Assembly: GCF_022664465.1 (NCBI RefSeq)
Contig: NZ_JAKREV010000005.1
Coordinates: forward strand, 186,001 to 250,000
Reading direction: 5' to 3'
Length of the DNA: 64,000 nt
From: Sphingomonas hankookensis
Lineage (GTDB): Bacteria > Pseudomonadota > Alphaproteobacteria > Sphingomonadales > Sphingomonadaceae
In this document: piece after piece, positions 63,148 through 64,000 of the stretch
Numbering within the stretch: position 1 is the first letter of the stretch
Layout: every line of letters begins with the position of its first letter
Program-made: the position numbers and the translations under genes
Notes under the pieces: model-generated
What the model saw: the letters and a program-made list of their open reading frames with translations, nothing else
The model's database searches: none
What the model was told of the DNA's origin: nothing

Positions 63148-63331
63148 CGGGAAAACGCTCCTTCAATGTCGCGATCGTGGCGCGGTCGCACGGGTCGGGC
63201 GCATCGCCGCGCACCGCCTGCACCAGCGCCGCCAGTTCGGTGGGCGTCGCCGCCCAGAACACGTCCGGCGCCCAGCCGAACGCCACCCCCGCTTGTCCAC
63301 CCATCCGGGCGGCGGCCTCGGCAAAGCTCAC
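63140..63331 (-). CDS. GTA tail-assembly chaperone-like protein (gp10.1 type)
   Basis: The start is GTG 63331, overlapping the TGA of the preceding gene (GTGA). The 63-residue product reads FAEAAARMGGQAGVAFGWAP and FWAATPTELAALVQAV, the pattern of the small 'phage tail assembly chaperone' between gp10 and the tape measure in GTA clusters. Confidence 0.8.
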   Translation of the reverse strand: MSFAEAAARMGGQAGVAFGWAPDVFWAATPTELAALVQAVRGDAPDPCDRATIATLKERFPDG

Positions 63332-63639
63332 CGCCCCGCCAATATCTGCGCGATCAGGATTTTGAGCGCCGGGGTGGCCGCGGCGATCCCGCCCGCCGTC
63401 ACCGCCTCGGCGAAATCGTCGCGCGACATCGGCGCCGCATCGCGCAGGCAATGCCACAGCAGCGCGACCAGTTCGGACAGCAGCAGCCCGCCCGCCGCCG
63501 CCCGATCGACCAGCGCGAACAGCGATCCGACTTCGCCCTCCGCCGCGACCAGCGCGGCAAAACTCGGCCGCAGCACCAGCGCCTCGCCGTTCACACGAAT
63601 GCTCGCCTCGCCCCGCACGGGGTTGGCGGCCGGACTCAT
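63328..63639 (-). CDS. GTA gp10-like tail protein
   Basis: The 103-residue product contains EASIRVNGEALVLRPSFAAL and ALKILIAQILAGR, the usual pattern of the GTA_gp10 family. It overlaps the genes on both sides by 4 bp. Confidence 0.82.
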   Translation of the reverse strand: MSPAANPVRGEASIRVNGEALVLRPSFAALVAAEGEVGSLFALVDRAAAGGLLLSELVALLWHCLRDAAPMSRDDFAEAVTAGGIAAATPALKILIAQILAGR

Positions 63640-64000
63640 GCCGACACCACCGGACCGGACGATTCCAGCGCCAGCGTATAATTGCGCTCGCCATTATAAT
63701 CGCCGGCATAGTCCAGCCGCGTGACGAGGAACCGCCCGGTCATCGTCTCGCCGCTCTCGAAGCTCAGCCGATAGTCGTCGATCACGCCCGACAGCGCATT
63801 GCCGCGCAACCGCACCTCCGCCGCCGACCCGGTGAACACGCCCGCCCCGCTGACGCTCACCGACCGCACGCCCGCCCCCGACAGCAATTCGCGCCACCCG
63901 CCCGAATCCTTGCTGGTGATCGCCACCGCCTCGCCATTGACGCTCAGCTGCGTGGTCCGGAGCCCCGCGACCGTCGCATAGGCCACCGGCACCGCTCCGT
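63636..64000 (-). CDS. GTA major tail protein (gp9-like), N-terminus beyond the window
   Basis: The visible residues read YATVAGLRTTQLSVNGEAVA and MTGRFLVTRLDYAGDYNGER, the TP901-1 major-tail pattern. Homologues begin about 20 residues earlier, so the gene is cut by the right edge. Capsid, portal and terminase genes would be expected further right. Confidence 0.82.
   Translation of the reverse strand, partial: GAVPVAYATVAGLRTTQLSVNGEAVAITSKDSGGWRELLSGAGVRSVSVSGAGVFTGSAAEVRLRGNALSGVIDDYRLSFESGETMTGRFLVTRLDYAGDYNGERNYTLALESSGPVVSA

Noticed and set aside
1..64000. CRISPR array or rRNA operon
   Set aside because: No regularly spaced repeat series and no rRNA-like sequence were seen on reading the window; the only repeats are short palindromes and the small direct repeats listed.

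Overview
This window is GC-rich DNA from a sphingomonad-type alphaproteobacterium (probably Sphingomonas or a close relative). The assignment rests on an EipA/DUF1134 protein, DUF6961 and DUF3526 proteins, an OmpA porin with a poly-proline linker, an alphaproteobacterial LexA box (GTTC-N7-GTTC), and an RcGTA-like tail cluster. The assignment is by family recognition from the translated sequence; no search was run.

About 0-36.3 kb is an accessory region rich in nucleic-acid enzymes and defence-like genes. It begins with an IS5-type transposase remnant. Next come a PLD-fold nuclease facing an N6-adenine DNA methyltransferase and a RAMA-domain protein, then an SOS-controlled umuDC operon, a run of small genes and an SRAP protein. 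From 16.0 down to 11.3 kb a minus-strand array encodes a small ubiquitin-like candidate, a DUF1883-TIR protein, a DUF2235 (Tle1-like) membrane hydrolase, a secreted DRGH-type nuclease, a lipoprotein and a small protein. Beside it, a Cas4-like nuclease/RNase H-like/SF1 helicase fusion is divergent from a WYL regulator. An inverted-repeat operator in that divergent promoter recurs in front of the TIR array, so the two blocks may form one WYL-controlled system. Further right are a large unknown protein with a nuclease-like signature, a HelD-like helicase with an ArsR regulator, a DnaQ-like exonuclease followed by coupled unknown genes, an OLD-like ATPase/TOPRIM protein, a uracil-DNA-glycosylase-like fragment, a nuclease gene broken by an in-frame amber codon, and a soluble chemoreceptor.

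About 36.7-44.6 kb looks like chromosomal backbone: a Gfo/Idh/MocA oxidoreductase facing a DUF1080 protein, threonine synthase, a GNAT acetyltransferase, YgfZ, dihydroorotase, EipA and tRNA-Ser(GCT), with REP-like palindromes between genes. At 44.6-46.9 kb a decayed integrative element follows the tRNA: an integrase fragment with TGG changed to TAG, cut off by an IS3-family element with a frameshifted orfB and no visible target duplication, then a damaged glycoside-hydrolase-like fragment.

About 46.9-56.4 kb carries a TonB-dependent receptor divergent from a three-gene ABC-2 exporter with DUF3526 permeases, small secreted or unknown proteins (one apparently lacking a standard start codon), an APH-type kinase and OmpA. 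From 56.5 kb to the right edge lies a minus-strand, translationally coupled tail module of a gene transfer agent or related prophage. Its head genes would lie beyond the window.
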